Made by a program: the position numbers and the translations under genes. Positions 10,601 through 21,586 of a DNA stretch of 64,000 nucleotides are shown here, piece after piece; within the stretch, counting starts at the first letter, position 1; every line of letters begins with the position of its first letter. Origin of the DNA: Macrostomum hystrix. Taxonomy: Eukaryota; Platyhelminthes; Macrostomidae. A model generated the notes under the pieces. That model searched no databases, was not told the DNA's origin, and worked only from the letters and a program-made list of their open reading frames with translations. The DNA lies in the NCBI GenBank assembly GCA_950097015.1, contig CATNEN010000033.1:2542001-2606000 (forward strand). The letters are read 5' to 3'.

Positions 10601-13600
10601 CGCTTGATGTCGAAATCCTGCGCCTTGGAGCCCATTGTGCCAGTGTCCGGATTGTAGCCCATCATCTCGCCATCCAGGATACAGTTGTCAACGCCGGGCA
10701 GGAAGGCTCCGGCCAGGTGAGGCGTCAGATTGCCCGGCCCGTCAGGGCTGGAGCCGTAGGTGGCAGTCCACTCGATACCGTTGCGGGACCAATAGCGGTA
10801 GCTGTCAACGGACTTGTGCAGCTGCATTCGCTCGCCATCGAATTTCACTTCCAGAATGAAAGGCCGGCCGGAGAACAGCTCGCCGAGCTGGAGGACGCTG
10901 GCGGCTTCGCCCAGCATCGGGCGGAACGGCGTGTTCAGCGCCACCCCGATCTCGTGCAGCCGAACGCTGGGCGAGTGCAGACTGGTGCACACCTGGGCGG
11001 GCGATTGTTTGCAAAATATTTGCAAATTAATAAAAGTACTTTACTTCGGAGCTAGATGAAAAGAAAGCGGCACAATTATCGAAGTCGAGACAAGGTTTGA
11101 CAATAAAAGGGCTGCAGTTTTCAGCGACAGGAGGAGGAGGAGGAGAGGTCTCGCTAGCATTGAGCATCATAAAAGCCCAATCATTGAAATCTGCTATGTA
11201 CGTTTTACTCATTCGGGTGCAGTGAGGCAATCCAATTCAATTGAGAGTATCGGCCCTGTTCTGTGCTACTAACGCACGCGCGGGTGAGAAAAAGCACCGA
11301 TGCAATCTAATAAAACTGACAGTGTCGGGCCCTATACTAAAGACGAAAAAATGACCCTTAAAAGTATAGCAGAAAATGACCGCTTTTTCGAATATTTAAA
11401 GCCTTTAGAATGAAACAAATGCTTAGAAAATTAACACGTTCCATCTCGCTGAGAAGGCGAATCTTTTAGAGAAAGAATCGCGAATATCGGACAATGCATG
11501 CACTAGAACAACGACAAGACCACTTTTTTTACATTGAGTGAATAGACAAAGTTTTCATTTTTTGTATAATTTTTATTTACTAGCAAACCAAGACCCCTTT
11601 GGGGGAAGCAAATCACGCAGCCCTGGGAAGAAGAATAATTTAAAATATGCAACTTCAATGCTATGATTATCTATTCTTGATATCTCCTTGATAAATCATA
11701 CTACCCCCTTGATAGTTCATGCTTCCCCTTGATAGTTCATGCTTCCCCTCGATAATTCATACTTCCCATTGATAGTTCATGCCTCCCCTTGATAGTCATG
11801 CTTCCCCTCGATAGTTCATGCTTCCCCTTGATAGTTCATGCTTCCCCTTGATAGTTCATGCTTCCCCTCGATAGTTCATGCTTCCCCTCGATAGTTCATG
11901 CTTCCCCTTGATAGTTCATGCTTCCCCTTGATAGTTCATGCTTCCCCTTGATAGTTCATGCTTCCCCTTGATAGTTCATGCTTCCCCTTGATAGTTCATG
12001 CTTCCCCTCGATAGTTCATGCTTCCCCTTGATAGTTCATGCTTCCCCTTGATAGTTCATGCTTCCCCTCGATAGTTCATGCTTCCCCTTGATAGTTCATG
12101 CTTCCCCTCGATAGTTCATGCTTACCCTCGATAGTTCATGCTTCCCCTCGATAGTTCATGCTTCCCCTTGATAGTTCATGCTTCCCCTCGATAGTTCATG
12201 CTTACCCTCGATAGTTCATGCTTCCCCTCGATAGTTCATGCTTCCCCTTGATAGTTCATGCTTCCCCTCGATAGTTCATGCTTCCCCTCGATAGTTCATG
12301 CTTCCCCTCGATAGTTCATGCTTCCCCTTGATAGTTCATGCTTCCCCTCGATAGTTCATGCTTCCCCTCGATAGTTCATGCTTCCCCTTGATAGTTCATG
12401 CTTCCCCTTGATAGTTCATGCTTCCCCTTGATAGTTCATGCTTACCCTTGATAGTTCATGCTTACCCTTGATAGTTCATGCTTCCCCTTGATAGTTCATG
12501 CTTACACTTGATAGTTCATGCTTCCCTTGATAGTTCATGCTTCCCCTTGATAGTTCATGCTTCCCCTTGATAGTTCATGCTTCCCCTTGATAGTTCATGC
12601 TTCCCCTTGATAGTTCATGCTTCCCCTCGATAGTTCATGCTTCCCCTCGATAGTTCATGCTTCCCCTCGATAGTTCATGCTTCCCCTTGATAGTTCATGC
12701 TTCCCCTTGATAGTTCATGCTTCCCCTTGATAGTTCATGCTTACCCTTGATAGTCATGCTTCCCCTCGATAGTTCATGCTTCCCCTTGATAGTTCATGCT
12801 TCCCCTCGATAGTTCATGCTTCCCCTTGATAGTTCATGCTTCCCCTCGATAGTTCATGCTTCCCCTCGATAGTTCATGCTTCCCCTTGATAGTTCATGCT
12901 TCCCCTTGATAGTTCATGCTTCCCCTCGATAGTTCATGCTTCCCCTTGATAATTCATGCTTCCCTTGATAGTTCATGCTTCCCCTTGATAATTCATGCTT
13001 ACCTTGATAGTTCATGCTTCCCCTTGATAGTTCATGCTTCCCCTCGATAGTTCATGCTTCCCCTCGATAGTTCATGCTTCCCCTCGATAGTTCATGCTTC
13101 CCCTCGATAGTTCATGCTTCCCCTTGATAGTTCATGCTTCCCCTTGATAGTTCATGCTTCCCCTTGATAGTTCATGCTTACCCTTGATAGTCATGCTTCC
13201 CCTCGATAGTTCATGCTTCCCCTTGATAGTTCATGCTTCCCCTCGATAGTTCATGCTTCCCCTTGATAGTTCATGCTTCCCCTCGATAGTTCATGCTTCC
13301 CCTCGATAGTTCATGCTTCCCCTTGATAGTCATGCTTCCCCTCGATAGTTCATGCTTCCCCTTGATAGTTCATGCTTCCCCTCGATAGTTCATGCTTCCC
13401 CTTGATAATTCATGCTTCCCTTGATAGTTCATGCTTCCCCTTGATAATTCATGCTTACCTTGATAGTTCATGCTTCCCTTGATAGTTCATGCTTCCCCTC
13501 GATAGTTCATGCTTCCCCTTGATAATTCATTCTTTTCCCTCGTCATTTCATGCTTCCCCTCGACAATTCATGGTTTCTCCTCAATAATTCATGCTACCCT

Positions 13601-15573
13601 CTTTAATAAATCATGATATCGTCTTAAAAAATATCCCTGAAAGCACTTTTGCGATTACCTGAAAATCTCATGCAATCCTTTCAAGAAATCAAGATATTCC
13701 CTAGATATCGAATGCTTTTCCCCACAAACTCCATGCAATTTACTTGATATACCATGCTGCTATCTATTGACATCTAGCGCTGTAGTCTTTAGTTTAATGT
13801 TCTCATTCGAATTATCATGCTTTCAAAATACAGAAAAAACAATGATTGCTTTCCTGCACGAAAAAAACCCTAAGTCCTGCACGAAAAACTTTGCCACTAC
13901 ACTGAGGCAGTTAGAATGTGCGAACGGCCACCTCTCCGCCACTACACAGAGGCAGTTAGAATGTGCGAACGGCCACCTCTCCGCCACTACACAGAGGCAG
14001 TTAGAATGTGCGAACGGCCACCTCTCCGACACTAAACTGAGTCAGTTAGAATGTGCGAACGGCCACCTCTCCGCCACTACACTGAGTCAGTTAGAATGTG
14101 CGAACGGCCACCTCTCCGCCACTAAACTGAGGCAGTTAGAATGTGCGAACGGCCACCTCTCCGCCACTACACTGAGTCAGTTAGAATGTGCGAACGGCCA
14201 CCTCTCCGCCACTACACACAGTCAGTTAGAATGTGCGAACGGCCACCTCTCCGCCACTACAGAGTCAGTTAGAATGTGCGAACGGCCACCTCTCCGCCAC
14301 TCCACAGAGTCAGTTAGAATGTGCGAACGGCCACCTCTCCGCCCCGTTTTCAAACCGACTCCACTGGAGAGAGAATACACTAAGCAGATATATATATATA
14401 AGACAGAGAGAGGATTGATTGTTGATGTTGATGAATGATATCCCATAAACATCCATCTCAGATATATTATTGCTAAATATCTCCATAGACATCCATCTCA
14501 GGTAGCATTGCTAAATGTCGGGATTTGTAAATCACACTAATATCTAATTAAGGTTAACTGGACAACTCCAAATGTAAAATACTCCCAAAGGCGGTTGCTA
14601 ACCTTCTCGAGGCTTTGAGTGACATCGAACAGCGCCTCAGCGTCCGGATGAAAAGTGCCCAGCACCGTCTTCTCGCTGACACCGGCCCGAATGTCTCGCA
14701 GCACAATGCGAATCAGCCACTTCTGCTCCAATGCGGTGGTCTGCCTAATCAGTGCAAACAGATGGCGCTTGACCTCATCGCGCTTGTTGGCAGCGTTGGC
14801 GGCGCTGATGGCGGTCAGGTGCGTGTTCACCTGCACAATGGGCGTGCCGAAAAGTTTGCCGATATGTACCGATACAGCAGCAAATGATACAAGTGGAAAG
14901 AGCGAAGAATATTCGTGGAATAGCTTTTAACTATTATCCTTTCTTTTGTCCAAAAGTTCTTAACTTTATCAAAAATTCACTAAGCTTATAAATAAAATAA
15001 CTCACGCTAAAATTTCGAAATGTATCGAAAAAATGTTTTTTACAGTTACTTTGTTCATCCGGCAAGACAATACAGATGCTCTTGGCCCAGTCGCACCTGT
15101 TCAACAGTGAGAGTTCCCTCGTGCGGGCACCGATGCTGCAGTATAAAGTAAGCCGTAGAGGCGAAGTCGCCAGTGGTCGCGCCCGACTGCCCGGGGTTCT
15201 TATAGTTCAGCAGCTTCTTGGCTTCCGGACTGTCGCGGCCCAGGCACAGGATCTCGGTGTAGATCTTGGCCAGCATGAATTCCTTGATGCCGTAGGCTGG
15301 CCGGGACCGGTCGCTAAGCGGAAGCAGCAGACGCATGGCGGGGTAGAATGAGTCCGGCTGCTGCTGGGAGCCGTGCAGCTCGGAGTGCAACTGCCGCCAT
15401 TTGGACATGAAAGCCGCAATAGGCGCACTTTTCTCCTTGTGACCCCGAAGCCGGCTGACCCGCTCCAGCAGGCCGGCCAGCTCGCTGAATGGAACCCGCG
15501 ATGCCACGGTGGCGACGGCGGCTGGCGACGCCGAGGAAGCTGCTGACGTTGATGGCTGGTCGCTGGCAGACAT
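7648..15573 (-). CDS. LIG4: DNA ligase IV (non-homologous end joining)
   Basis: Six exons: 15573-15097, 14830-14603, 10992-10486, 10321-9773, 9131-8234 and 7928-7648. Phases are 0,0,0,0,1 and total 2940 nt, giving 979 residues against about 911 in human. Residues 1-235 are the DNA-binding domain. The adenylation core has motif I with KFDGER (nucleophile K285), ILDGEM at 340-345, FVVFD at 376-380, EEGLMAK at 439-445 and WFKLKPE at 460-466. FTLRFPR near 603-609 matches the OB-domain motif. A basic RKRQRR (667-672) precedes BRCT1 (about 699-793). The inter-BRCT segment keeps FGDSYTEP, the family's XRCC4-binding region. BRCT2 is split across exons 5 and 6. The ATP-dependent enzyme seals double-strand breaks in the nucleus with XRCC4/XLF. 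Extra length is Gly/Ser-rich linker before BRCT1. No disrupted catalytic residue was seen. Confidence 0.96.
8038..8190. repeat. Minisatellite in LIG4 intron 5
   Basis: Composite units built from GAGAATAGTGAAACTT with alternating GAGACTT and GAGAATTGG spacers (about 24-26 bp, 6 copies). The array fills about half of the intron between LIG4 exons 5 and 6. The exon 5 reading frame stays open through it. Confidence 0.9.
9150..9755. repeat. 28/35-bp minisatellite in LIG4 intron 4
   Basis: Unit begins GAGCACAGGTCAGAGTTAAG and continues AGCACAGT (28 bp). A 35-bp variant carries an extra GAGCAGT. About 20 copies occupy most of the intron between exons 4 and 5 of LIG4. Confidence 0.95.
11690..13530. 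repeat. 20-bp minisatellite in LIG4 intron 2
   Basis: About 92 units of CTTCCCCTTGATAGTTCATG with a C/T variant (CCCCTCGAT). Occasional 18-19 bp units occur. Blocks of identical variant order recur (for example around 12750-13000 and 13190-13440), indicating segmental amplification. The array decays into diverged CATGC-containing sequence up to about 13760. Confidence 0.97.
13905..14344. repeat. 45-bp minisatellite in LIG4 intron 2
   Basis: Ten copies share the core GTTAGAATGTGCGAACGGCC followed by ACCTCTCCGCC. The period is 45 bp, shortening to 43 at the end. Because 45 is a multiple of three, both strands show long repetitive open frames; these are not treated as genes. Confidence 0.95.
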
Positions 15574-16363
15574 TTCGGCTTCAGCTCAACCTGACGGCAC
15601 AATTGACAATGAAATTCAAGTGCGCGACAGTGTCTTCACTAATTAGAAGCTTGCCTTCCCAATAGAATACTTAGACCATAATTATCTTCTGCTTTGAATG
15701 CTTCTGGCCAATCAAACTTGCAGGCTTCTGTACGCCCTGACCAATCAGAGAATATCTTCCCCGCTAACGTACGCTCGTATTTGTAAACTAATAAAATATG
15801 GCAATGGCATACATTTTAATGGTCTGGCAAGCCAAAAAAGGAAGATTAGCCTCAATCCTTGGACCTTTAAGAGAACAGAGGATTGCCCTGTATACTTGGA
15901 CCAATCAGAGACCGCTGATCAATATTGTCCTGACGAATCAGGAAACATGTTACAACGAACACTACTTTTGGAACAATCAACATCTCTCGTCTCCGATGAG
16001 AACTATCTGTATTGTCTGTACAAAAAGCGTATCTATAAACTACTTTGCACTACTTCAAACGCGATAGAAATAGATAAGTCAACACCGATTTCCAGTCCAA
16101 TAAATGCGAACCAATCCAAAGTGCATCATGGTCGCTGCGAATTCTTTTGTATTTTAAGTTCCATTTATCTCTGATGACAGGGCCACGGACGCAGGAGTTA
16201 TATTTCAACATTTACTGACCATTTAAAGACAATATAAACGCTGAGCACAACTGCTTGGCAACAATACAAATAGCAAACTGCGCAATTGAAACAGACTGTT
16301 CCACACTCTCACTAGCCAATCAGCACGGCTGCTCCAGTCACCAGTCAGTATTAAACCGATCGA
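15574..16363 (-). promoter_or_regulatory. LIG4 upstream region with clustered CCAAT motifs
   Basis: The 790 bases between the eS12 stop and the LIG4 start carry many CCAAT pentamers on the plus strand, that is ATTGG relative to LIG4 transcription. Examples are near 15707, 15740, 15900, 16096, 16110 and 16316. Several sit in the larger shared word ACCAATCAGAG. CAAT-like near-copies (GAATCAGG, ACAATCAAC) lie between them. This suggests an NF-Y-type promoter or the remnant of a degenerate CCAAT-containing repeat. Confidence 0.4.
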
Positions 16364-16892
16364 CTATTCAGCTTGGGCTTTCAACAGAAAATCCATCGCT
16401 TGGGAAGCCTGAGACGAGCCCAAGTCCTGCAATAGAGAACGAGGCCAAGTGGCTTGAGATATGAGACCAATCAGAGAATATGCCACAATTATGGAGTCGC
16501 CAGTATTGTGTCAGTGAACAGACAAGATCAACTCAAAGCTCACTCACCCGCACCACCACGCAGGAGCACTTGACCACTTTGCGCGGCTTGCCTTCCTTGT
16601 CGATCTTGCAAAGGCCGGCCCACTCGCCAAGCTGCTTGGCCTGCTCCACCTTGACCAGACGCACATTGTGTTCATGGCACAGGGCCTCAACCAGCTTGCT
16701 GTAGGATCCCTCGTCGCAGTCACTGGCCAGAATGCACAGGTGGGCATTGCGCTTCTCCAGAGCCTTCGTAGCTTCGTGCAATCCGCGCGCCAAGCCGTCG
16801 TGCACCATCGAGGTCTTCAGCACCTCCTGCACAGCCGTCTCGATTGTCAGCGGGCCACCACCAGCGGCAACATCTCCTTCCGTGTCGCTCAT
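16364..16892 (-). CDS. RPS12: 40S ribosomal protein eS12
   Basis: Two exons, 16892-16548 and 16426-16364, join in phase 0 at a strong GTGAGT donor and TTGCAG acceptor to give 135 residues (about 132 in human). The family core is unmistakable: [18 protein letters not shown], then [47 protein letters not shown] and CSCVVV. The short last exon encodes [20 protein letters not shown], which fits the family's acidic, divergent tail. The protein is a structural component of the small ribosomal subunit, with an L7Ae-like fold. An in-frame ATG exists 18 codons upstream, but family length favours 16892. The gene is co-oriented with LIG4 and ends about 790 bases before it. Confidence 0.95.
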
Positions 16893-16950
16893 TGTTAAAA
16901 CTGCTTGTTGAATAAGAGACAGCGGACGTCCTCCTGGTTGGAGCAAGTAG

Positions 16951-16970
16951 GAGAAAGAGACTCAGATTGG
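16951..16970 (-). promoter_or_regulatory. Pyrimidine-rich initiator-like tract and CCAAT box of RPS12
   Basis: About 60-80 bases upstream of the RPS12 ATG the minus strand reads CTCTTTCTC, preceded by CCAAT. Pyrimidine-rich TCT initiators are typical of animal ribosomal protein genes. Assignment is by motif and position only. Confidence 0.35.
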
Positions 16971-17255
16971 ACTAAGATTTCATTAATCTACTCAAAGGGC
17001 AGCCACGCTTACTGCTGCATTCTGTACAATATGAAATGGCTTTATTTATTCATTTATTCTCTACACATGCAGCAGCTTTTTGCAGGCTGCAAATTTATCG
17101 TTATTTTACAGTTGTATGAATTTCTAAACTGGTTAAATTAATTTCAACTTGTTAAATTTTATTTGAAAGTTTTGAATTAGTGTATATAATGGGACCATAA
17201 GAGGACAAGAGAAGAAGAGTTCTTCTCGATAGTGCGGCGACCGTGAGCACTATCG

Positions 17256-18795
17256 ATGCACCCAGCGCAATAGCCGCATGCCTTGCTGTGCCACCTTGAT
17301 GCGAAAACCTGATGGAAGTTTTATGCGCGGCAGAAGTATTCATTCTCATGATCCTACACCAGACGCATTAGCTGTGCGCAAGATAATTCATGACGTAAAG
17401 ACGGCTGCGGCTTCCGATGTTTTCAAGTCAGCTGCCACCATTTCTGAGGAGCGCCTGCTTCAAAGTTTTAGCTCAAAGGAAGCCAAAAATTTGCCAAATC
17501 CGGCAAATCTTGCCAGGATGGCAAACTGATTTTGCGAACGAGATCAACGGGAAGAGCCAAGGAATTTGGATTTCGAGCTCCAGCAAGAAGCGATTCCCAA
17601 TGGCTTCTTCAAAGGCATGTCCGAGTTCGAGAACGTCGGCACCTGATTTTTGCAACAGAGCAACAACTTAAATTGTTCCATGATGTCTACATGGATGGAA
17701 CATTTTCTATCATCAGATGGCCTTTCGTGCAGCTTTATTCCCTTTATGGATTTTTGAGATCAGAAGGACAAATCAAGCAGGCAAGACTTTTTTATAGAAT
17801 ACTTACGATTTACACTAGAACGTATCATTTGTTCAATCTTTTCACTGACCAAAGATTCAACTGACATAAAAGCGAATGGGGAGAAGGGGAAAGGAAAAGG
17901 ATAATACGTAAAATTTACTCCATTACTATTAATTATACTGGAATTACGGATGGGATGACACCGGCGCTAGAAAAAAAAGGGGAAATTTAAGAGGAGGGCA
18001 CATCACAACTGTGATTCGTTATTGTTTACTACAGGTCCCATTGGTCTTTATTCTCATGTCGGGAAGGCAGACCCGCGACTACAAGGCCATTCTGAGCGAA
18101 ATTTGACGCCATGTCCCTAACTTTGCGCCTCCCCGATTCGTCCTAGACTTTGAGCGATCCACGTGGAAAGCAATTAGGCACATCTTTCCCTAGGCCGATG
18201 TTCAGGGATGCAACCTTCACTGGACTCAAGCCTTGTGGAGAAAACTGCAGAGTGTTGGACTGCAACAGTCTTATTGTGAAGACGAGGGCACAACGCTTCA
18301 TCCGAAAGCTCATGGCACTGCCCTATCTGCCTCGTGATGCGATCATGCCTGTCTTCGAAGATCTTTGTTCTGACAATGCTGTGCAGCTGGACAATTGAAT
18401 CAAGGATCTCTGCGACTATATTAGCAACACATGGCTGAATGACAGAGGAAGCTACTGGAGTGCAACAGACATTTGCATATTTGGCCAGCCCATCAGAACT
18501 AACAACGATCTGGAGGGTTGGCACAATCGCCACAATCGCCACAATTGCAAGGCCGGAAGGCGCAATCTACATTTTTACCAACTGCTTCAACTGCTTCATA
18601 AAGAGGCGGCACTCGTCCCACTTCAGGAGCAACTTCTGTCCAGAGTGCTGTGACGAGAGCAACGGCTGGCTTACAGAACAGTGCAGTCGCGGCTTTTTTG
18701 CTACTGGGCAGAATTCAAGGACGGAAGTTGCACAATCCAGCAGCTGCTTAAAGCCTGTGCTCGCCTCGTCAATCCAAAACTTGAAAATTGATTTT
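17256..18795 (+). pseudogene. Decayed MULE-type transposase (FLYWCH-MULE family)
   Basis: Fragments in different frames align in order with MULE transposases that carry an N-terminal FLYWCH-like zinc finger. The order is: MRKPDGSFMRGRSIHSHDP (17293 on), a helical segment, MDGTFSIIRWPFVQLYSLYG (about 17694) and MSGRQTRDYKAIL (18058). Then come FVLDFERSTWKAI, KALYLPRD-like text around 18310-18345, and a C-terminal LLKACARLVNPKLEN near 18745. The frame changes near 17525, about 17790-18030 and several times after. Multiple stops are present (for example 17527 and 18102). The insert at 17793-18035 ends in a TTTACTACAG acceptor-like sequence and may be a former intron. Terminal inverted repeats were not found. 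The family catalyses DNA cut-and-paste or is domesticated; this copy cannot encode a full protein. Confidence 0.7.
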
Positions 18796-18839
18796 TATAC
18801 ATATTCAATTAGGAACGAATAACTATTGAAACTATCGAC

Positions 18840-21586
18840 TACTCTTAAATCGTTTAATTTGAAGTAAAACTTACACAATCTTTGAGTGTTGAGTCCTTTA
18901 TACTACAGTGGTCCTTGACCAAACTATAATGATTTACTTTTCTAATGCTTTTTAAAACAAGGGGTTTATAGAAAATTTAAAGGGGCCTGAGAATTTTACG
19001 GTTTTTTACAAACATTTTTAGTGATCAGAATTATTGTGAAATAAGAGCATGTGCTATATAAAAGAATATAAAAAATGTAAATTACTTTCGCAATTAAAAA
19101 AATGGAACGGCATACCGACGCCACACGTATATTAAAACAAATTCGCATATCATAATTTAATAATACTTAATAGGTGTGCGTAGTTCAAATGGAAGGCTGT
19201 TTTCTAAACATATTCAGGTGCAAGAATAGCTGTCACTGAACTGACCCATTTTGTCACCGAAATGTCTTGTCACCGAAATGACCTGGGACCCACTGGAGGT
19301 ACTCATTAATATGGTTGGTATCAAAAAGACATCAGAGGTGCCATAAATCACCTTAAATTTGGTCTTAACATGGACCCAAGACCCCTTGGTGTTGGAGTGG
19401 AATGTGGAGTGTTGGGTCATTGGGGTCCCTGAGGAAGGCTGCTACTCTCTAGGCTACCCTACTGGAGGGAGAACCACAAGTTTTGGGGTCTCTGTAAAAA
19501 CCAAAATGGACCACAAATGACTACAGTGAGACCAAGGCAGTAGTTTCTTTATATTTTCTTTTATAATGTGGTTCTAGGAGCTCTGCTGATTTCTATTTGA
19601 TATTAGTTTAAATTGAATATATAAAAAAAAACAATTTAATGCATTTTTTGAAGTAGGCCTAATTAGATAATATTAGATAATTACAAAAAACGGCAAGATG
19701 TAGTTTATATTTGTATAAAGATTAATGCCAAAATCAACATGGAGTATTTGTTTAATTAGAATCGCAATCTCTACTTGTTCACTTTTATTTTAAGTAAACC
19801 TGAAGATGCACACTGTTTAGCGAAACGCATCATTAATTAATGCATTTTTTTAATTCAATGTAATGATTTCAAGAAATTCGACTGTTAGAGTATTGTTTTT
19901 TACTTGATTTGCATAGGAAGCAATAAATACAATTACTTACGATGAAGCTCTACCCAAACAGGAATGGGAGTTAGTCAAAAGATAGGCCTAAGCAAATGTT
20001 CCAAGAGCAGTATCGACGTGGCGCGTCCGCAGCTTTTTATTTTAACTTAAAAAAGTGCATTTTTTTAGAAATAAACAAATTATTTTTTTAGCCAAGGCTT
20101 AAACTTTAGTGCACAATGAAATGACACGAAAGCTTCGTATTTTTATGATTTTTTAAGACAGACACAAAACTATCAAGCTAGCAGTAATTATTTAGAGTTT
20201 GTTAAATTTTTAAACAGTCCTTCTGTAACAGTTTTGCGTTACTAAACTACTTTTCGAATTATATGGACTCGCAATAAAATGTAAACTTTTACTTAGCTCT
20301 CACTGAGACGCCAGCCGCACGGGTTAGAAGGTCGCCAATCACCCTCGAGTGTATTTTAATATAATTGCTGAGCCAATCAGCGTACAGAGTCAGGGTTCGA
20401 GATGACGTACAGTATTTAAGTAACAAACATTAAAACAAATACGAATACAGTAAATTACAGTATATAAAGGAAGTACAGTACGAATACCATATAATACTGG
20501 TACAAAATTACATTCCGAATGTTTGTGTAAATATGGAAGGTTATTGTAAATGCGAACATTCAAATATGGCAAGAAAATCGCACTACACTTCATTCGATTT
20601 TTAAGACTCAGTTGGAAGTCTGGTTAGTAACCAATTAGTAATTAAGTGGTGTAGTAAATTTGAAATTAGTAATTGGTTACTATCGCTTCTCATAACGCAA
20701 ACATATATAAGACGTTCTCATAATTATTTTAATTAAAGCAAATATCAGATTACGCATACGAGAGCGAACAGCTGAAAAAAAATTAATTGCTGCTCCGCAA
20801 TATGACCTAATAAAAAACAAAATGCAGAAAACGTATATAAATACGACATAAAAATGTATCATCCTGGATGGAAACTATACAAAGCTATTATTCAGTTTTA
20901 GCAAACGGAACAAAGACGGAAAGTGCTGGGCGTGAGGAAGGTAAAACTAAGGCGAATTAAGCGATGGCCCGCTTGCACTAAGCCAATATAATTTATTTCA
21001 AAAATGAAAAAACAGACGAAAAAAGCAAGCAGACGAAGAAAATAGAAGATCGGATATAAATGGGTCGGCTTGTGGGTGCGACAACGAAGGAAAAGGTTGT
21101 AGGCATCCTATTTCGTCGCCGCAATGCTGCCCAAAGCGTGTAGTATCGATTCCGATCTGAAACTTCCGACTAGTGGCTGGGTGCATGCAGCTAGGCGAGC
21201 GTGACCGCGTCTGCCCGGTTGATCGGCCGGCTGGTCAGTGGTCGCAGCCCTCGGAAGCCTTGCGGTGGGTTTTGCAGTGCGGCTCCGTTTAGAACTTATT
21301 CAAGAACCGGCCGGATGCGCATCGTGTCCGTTTTGTTTGAATTAGAAAAAATTCTAATTCGTGCTTGTAAACCGAATCGAATGCGTGAGAGCATTTATCT
21401 CACGAGCAGCCATTTTACGAGCAGCCACGAGGAAGTCAGATGGTCTCGTATTGGCTGTAAATGCCTATTACTTCCATCGCTGTTCGATCGAGACATAGTG
21501 TCTAAACACTAATTAAAAATAATTTTTCATTCTGAAGCATTTTAAAAGTCCTGCAAAATCTACATTTTCGTCCTCAATTTTCTGGA
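18840..21586. other. AT-rich intergenic spacer
   Basis: No supported gene. TAGGCCTA-type words recur near 19652 and 19984. A block at 19214-19440 with repeated CACCGAAATG and GACCC words looks like old repeat sequence, and a CTGAAGA...GCGAAACG element sits at 19800-19830. The last 400 bases are GC-richer and lead into the receptor gene. Confidence 0.5.

Noticed and set aside
13767-14438. 223-residue open frame of ECANGHLSATT-type repeats in LIG4 intron 2
   Set aside because: It is opposite in strand to LIG4, lies wholly in a 45-bp minisatellite (multiple of three), and has no signal peptide, splice partner or dibasic logic.
15698-16174. 158-residue plus-strand frame in the LIG4 upstream region
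   Set aside because: Biased composition from the CCAAT-rich DNA, no domain, opposite to both neighbouring genes.
19800-19850. CTGAAGA...GCGAAACG resembling a hammerhead ribozyme core
   Set aside because: The core words and a GCAT/ATGC hairpin are present, but no stem I pairing could be found. It may be a retroelement remnant.
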